This document shows, piece by piece, positions 7,283 through 8,385 of a stretch of 8,385 nucleotides of DNA (its first letter is position 1; each line of letters starts with the position of its first letter). Origin of the DNA: Rhodobacteraceae bacterium UBA3087. Its GTDB lineage: Bacteria; Pseudomonadota; Alphaproteobacteria; Rhodobacterales; Rhodobacteraceae. A model generated the notes under the pieces. That model was given only the letters and a program-made list of their open reading frames with translations, was not told the DNA's origin and ran no database searches. The DNA is taken from contig DFBF01000166.1 of assembly GCA_002367285.1 (NCBI GenBank), positions 5,384 through 13,768 of the forward strand, in the 5' to 3' direction. The position numbers and the translations under genes are program-made.

Positions 7283-7320
7283 CCTGTAAACAGAGGTTTT
7301 GCCTCTGACAGGGTTGTTTT
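7283..7320 (+). terminator. Intrinsic terminator of the ppiD-trpE operon
   Basis: CCTGT (7283-7287) and CAGAGG (7291-7296) pair with CCTCTG (7302-7307) and ACAGG (7308-7312). This forms an 11-bp stem with an AAA bulge and a TTTTG loop, followed by GTTGTTTT to 7320. It begins 17 bases after the trpE stop. Confidence 0.8.
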
Positions 7321-7341
7321 CAGCCCATTTCCTCTTGCCAC

Positions 7342-7378
7342 AAATATCCTGGGGGAGCGGCAAATCCGTAAGGATTTG
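7342..7378. other. Short motif plus perfect 7-bp hairpin in the convergent gap
   Basis: AAATATCCTGGGGGAG (7342-7357) is followed by the hairpin CAAATCC-GTAA-GGATTTG (7361-7378). I have the impression that closely similar AAATA-(C/T)-C-GGGGGAG blocks followed by hairpins recur between genes in Rhodobacterales, but that is recollection and unchecked. The block follows one trpE terminator and precedes another, so it may belong to a longer 3' end or be a dispersed repeat. Confidence 0.4.
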
Positions 7379-7382
7379 ACAC

Positions 7383-7402
7383 GGGGGTGAAACCCCCTTT
7401 TT
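7383..7402 (+). terminator. Second plus-strand intrinsic terminator
   Basis: GGGGGT (7383-7388) pairs with ACCCCC (7392-7397) around a GAA loop, followed directly by five T (7398-7402). On the minus strand no T run follows the stem, so it acts on plus-strand transcription, as a backup to the terminator at 7283-7320. Confidence 0.78.
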
Positions 7403-7408
7403 CAACAT

Positions 7409-7429
7409 AAAAAGCGTCGCGTCAGCGAC
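7409..7429 (-). terminator. Intrinsic terminator of the DUF3179 gene
   Basis: Read on the minus strand, GTCGC (7429-7425) pairs with GCGAC (7420-7416) around a TGAC loop, then GC and five T (7413-7409). It lies 14 bases after the stop of the minus-strand gene. Together with the plus-strand terminators, it insulates the convergent pair. Confidence 0.72.
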
Positions 7430-7443
7430 ACCGTTTGGAAAGG

Positions 7444-8385
7444 CTACCGATCCAACATCCATGTTCCTTGCGGGAAAAACGCATGGAAAGCAAAGGCGAA
7501 CATGACGTCATGGGGCACATCCTTGCCACGCGCGTCACGCACCCGGATCGTGCCCACATCGCGCCCCGCCCCGATTGTACCCACGTCCAGCGCAGAGGCT
7601 TGCCCCGCCGTCCAGGAGATCACCACTCCGCCCTCGCGAACCTTGCCAATCTTGGCCAGGCGCGACAGCGGCCAGGCCCGGTCCCCGACCCGCACCACAC
7701 GTTCCAGCGCGGGGATGCCATGGGGCGGCATGTCGCCGGAATACAGGAACGGTCGCTGCGCGCTGTCATAGCTGACATAGGGATTGCGACCATAGCTGCG
7801 CGGCCAGTCCGGTTGCGCCATGACCAGCCCACCGGGGTTGCGGGCCCCGAATTCGCTCCAACTTTCCATCCAGGCGGGCAGTTGCACCAGCGCGCGCCCG
7901 GTGAAATGGCCAACAATGCCGATGCCCATGGCCTGTTGCCACCAGCTTTCCGTCTCGTGGTCATACATCACCATGTCGGAATTGCGCAGCTTGCCGGACA
8001 CGCCGAAACTCAGCACGCCTTCGTCGATGCGCCGATCAAACACCAGGCCCGAATTGCACAGCGGGCAAAAGGTAACGGCGACCGGGACGCCGCCGACGGT
8101 ATCGTTCACGATCTCGTGCCAGGTCAGGTATCGGATAGGATAGGCGCGCGGGACCTCTCCGGGCAGCTCCAGCGTGATCACCGGTTCACGCGGAGCGATC
8201 CGTGCCTCGTCACCAACCGCGATCATATCTGGGTCTGACAGCGCGGGAACACCGTCTTTGGGCGGGCCGCCGGACAGGATTTCACCCCAGCTTTCCACAC
8301 TGGTCATGCTGAAATCCGTGTTTGGCCATTCGTGTTTCCAAAAGCTCGGATCAGCCGATACAGGCGTGGCCAGCAGGGTCAGCGC
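7444..8385 (-). CDS. Exported DUF3179 domain protein (5' end beyond window)
   Basis: This is a DUF3179-family protein of unknown function; 314 codons are visible, including the TAG stop at 7446-7444. The frame stays open from the ATG at 8307 to the window edge. Those 26 extra codons read ALTLLATPVSADPSFWKHEW and onward, which looks like the end of a signal peptide with cleavage after Ala-11. The true start is therefore outside the window and the mature protein is probably periplasmic. Counting from the first visible residue, family features are GGPPKDGVPAL (39-49), YPIRYLTWHEIVND (85-98), the CPLC motif (107-110) within VAVTFCPLCNSGLVFDRR, GVSGKLRNSDMVMYD (128-142), ESWWQQ (146-151), GRNPYVSYD (199-207) and PFLYSGDMP (212-220). 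NCBI names the family DUF3179 domain-containing (seleno)protein, suggesting a redox-active position; here both motif cysteines are TGC codons and no in-frame TGA occurs. Its terminator lies at 7409-7429. Confidence 0.9.
   Translation of the reverse strand, partial: ALTLLATPVSADPSFWKHEWPNTDFSMTSVESWGEILSGGPPKDGVPALSDPDMIAVGDEARIAPREPVITLELPGEVPRAYPIRYLTWHEIVNDTVGGVPVAVTFCPLCNSGLVFDRRIDEGVLSFGVSGKLRNSDMVMYDHETESWWQQAMGIGIVGHFTGRALVQLPAWMESWSEFGARNPGGLVMAQPDWPRSYGRNPYVSYDSAQRPFLYSGDMPPHGIPALERVVRVGDRAWPLSRLAKIGKVREGGVVISWTAGQASALDVGTIGAGRDVGTIRVRDARGKDVPHDVMFAFAFHAFFPQGTWMLDR

Noticed and set aside
7444..8238. A 267-codon plus-strand frame (7435-8238) opposite the DUF3179 gene
   Set aside because: The minus-strand product matches a known family along its length, and the plus-strand frame has no recognisable content.

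Overview
The window reads as chromosomal housekeeping DNA of an alphaproteobacterium, most likely a member of the Rhodobacterales (Roseobacter-type). The reasons are high G+C coding sequence throughout, a TyrRS beginning [10 protein letters not shown], a membrane-anchored PpiD-type protein directly followed by trpE, and a secreted DUF3179 protein. These are judgements from remembered family sequences; no search was run. No phage, transposase, CRISPR, RNA gene or defence genes are visible.

Layout, left to right. (1) Minus strand, 1-1070: anmK, complete at its start and missing only its last few residues at the window edge. (2) A 67-bp divergent gap, then tyrS on the plus strand (1138-2394), closed by a strong intrinsic terminator (2423-2452). 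(3) A fold-type-I PLP aminotransferase of unknown substrate (2520-3698). (4) A 201-bp A/T-rich gap containing two tandem long palindromes exactly 66 bp apart, bounded by a 12-bp terminal inverted repeat (3696-3812), then a candidate promoter with overlapping dyads (3817-3856). (5) A two-gene operon: a PpiD-like envelope foldase/chaperone (3900-5744) and trpE (5754-7265), nine bases apart, with the trpE ribosome binding site overlapping the upstream stop codon. (6) A convergent gap of 178 bp holding terminators for both strands plus another conserved-looking hairpin block. (7) Minus strand, 7444 to the window edge: an exported DUF3179 protein with a CPLC motif, whose start codon lies beyond the window.

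Functionally the genes are diverse: peptidoglycan recycling (AnmK), tRNA charging (TyrRS), amino-acid transamination, envelope protein folding (PpiD-like), the first step of tryptophan synthesis (TrpE) and a secreted protein of unknown role. The only firm operon is ppiD-trpE. No trpG, trpD or trpC is seen beside trpE.

I do not see an undescribed multi-gene system here. The most interesting non-coding signal is the tandem-palindrome element at 3696-3812, which could be a small mobile or dispersed repeat or a paired binding site. The next most interesting items are the CPLC-bearing DUF3179 protein and the structured convergent gap at 7283-7429.
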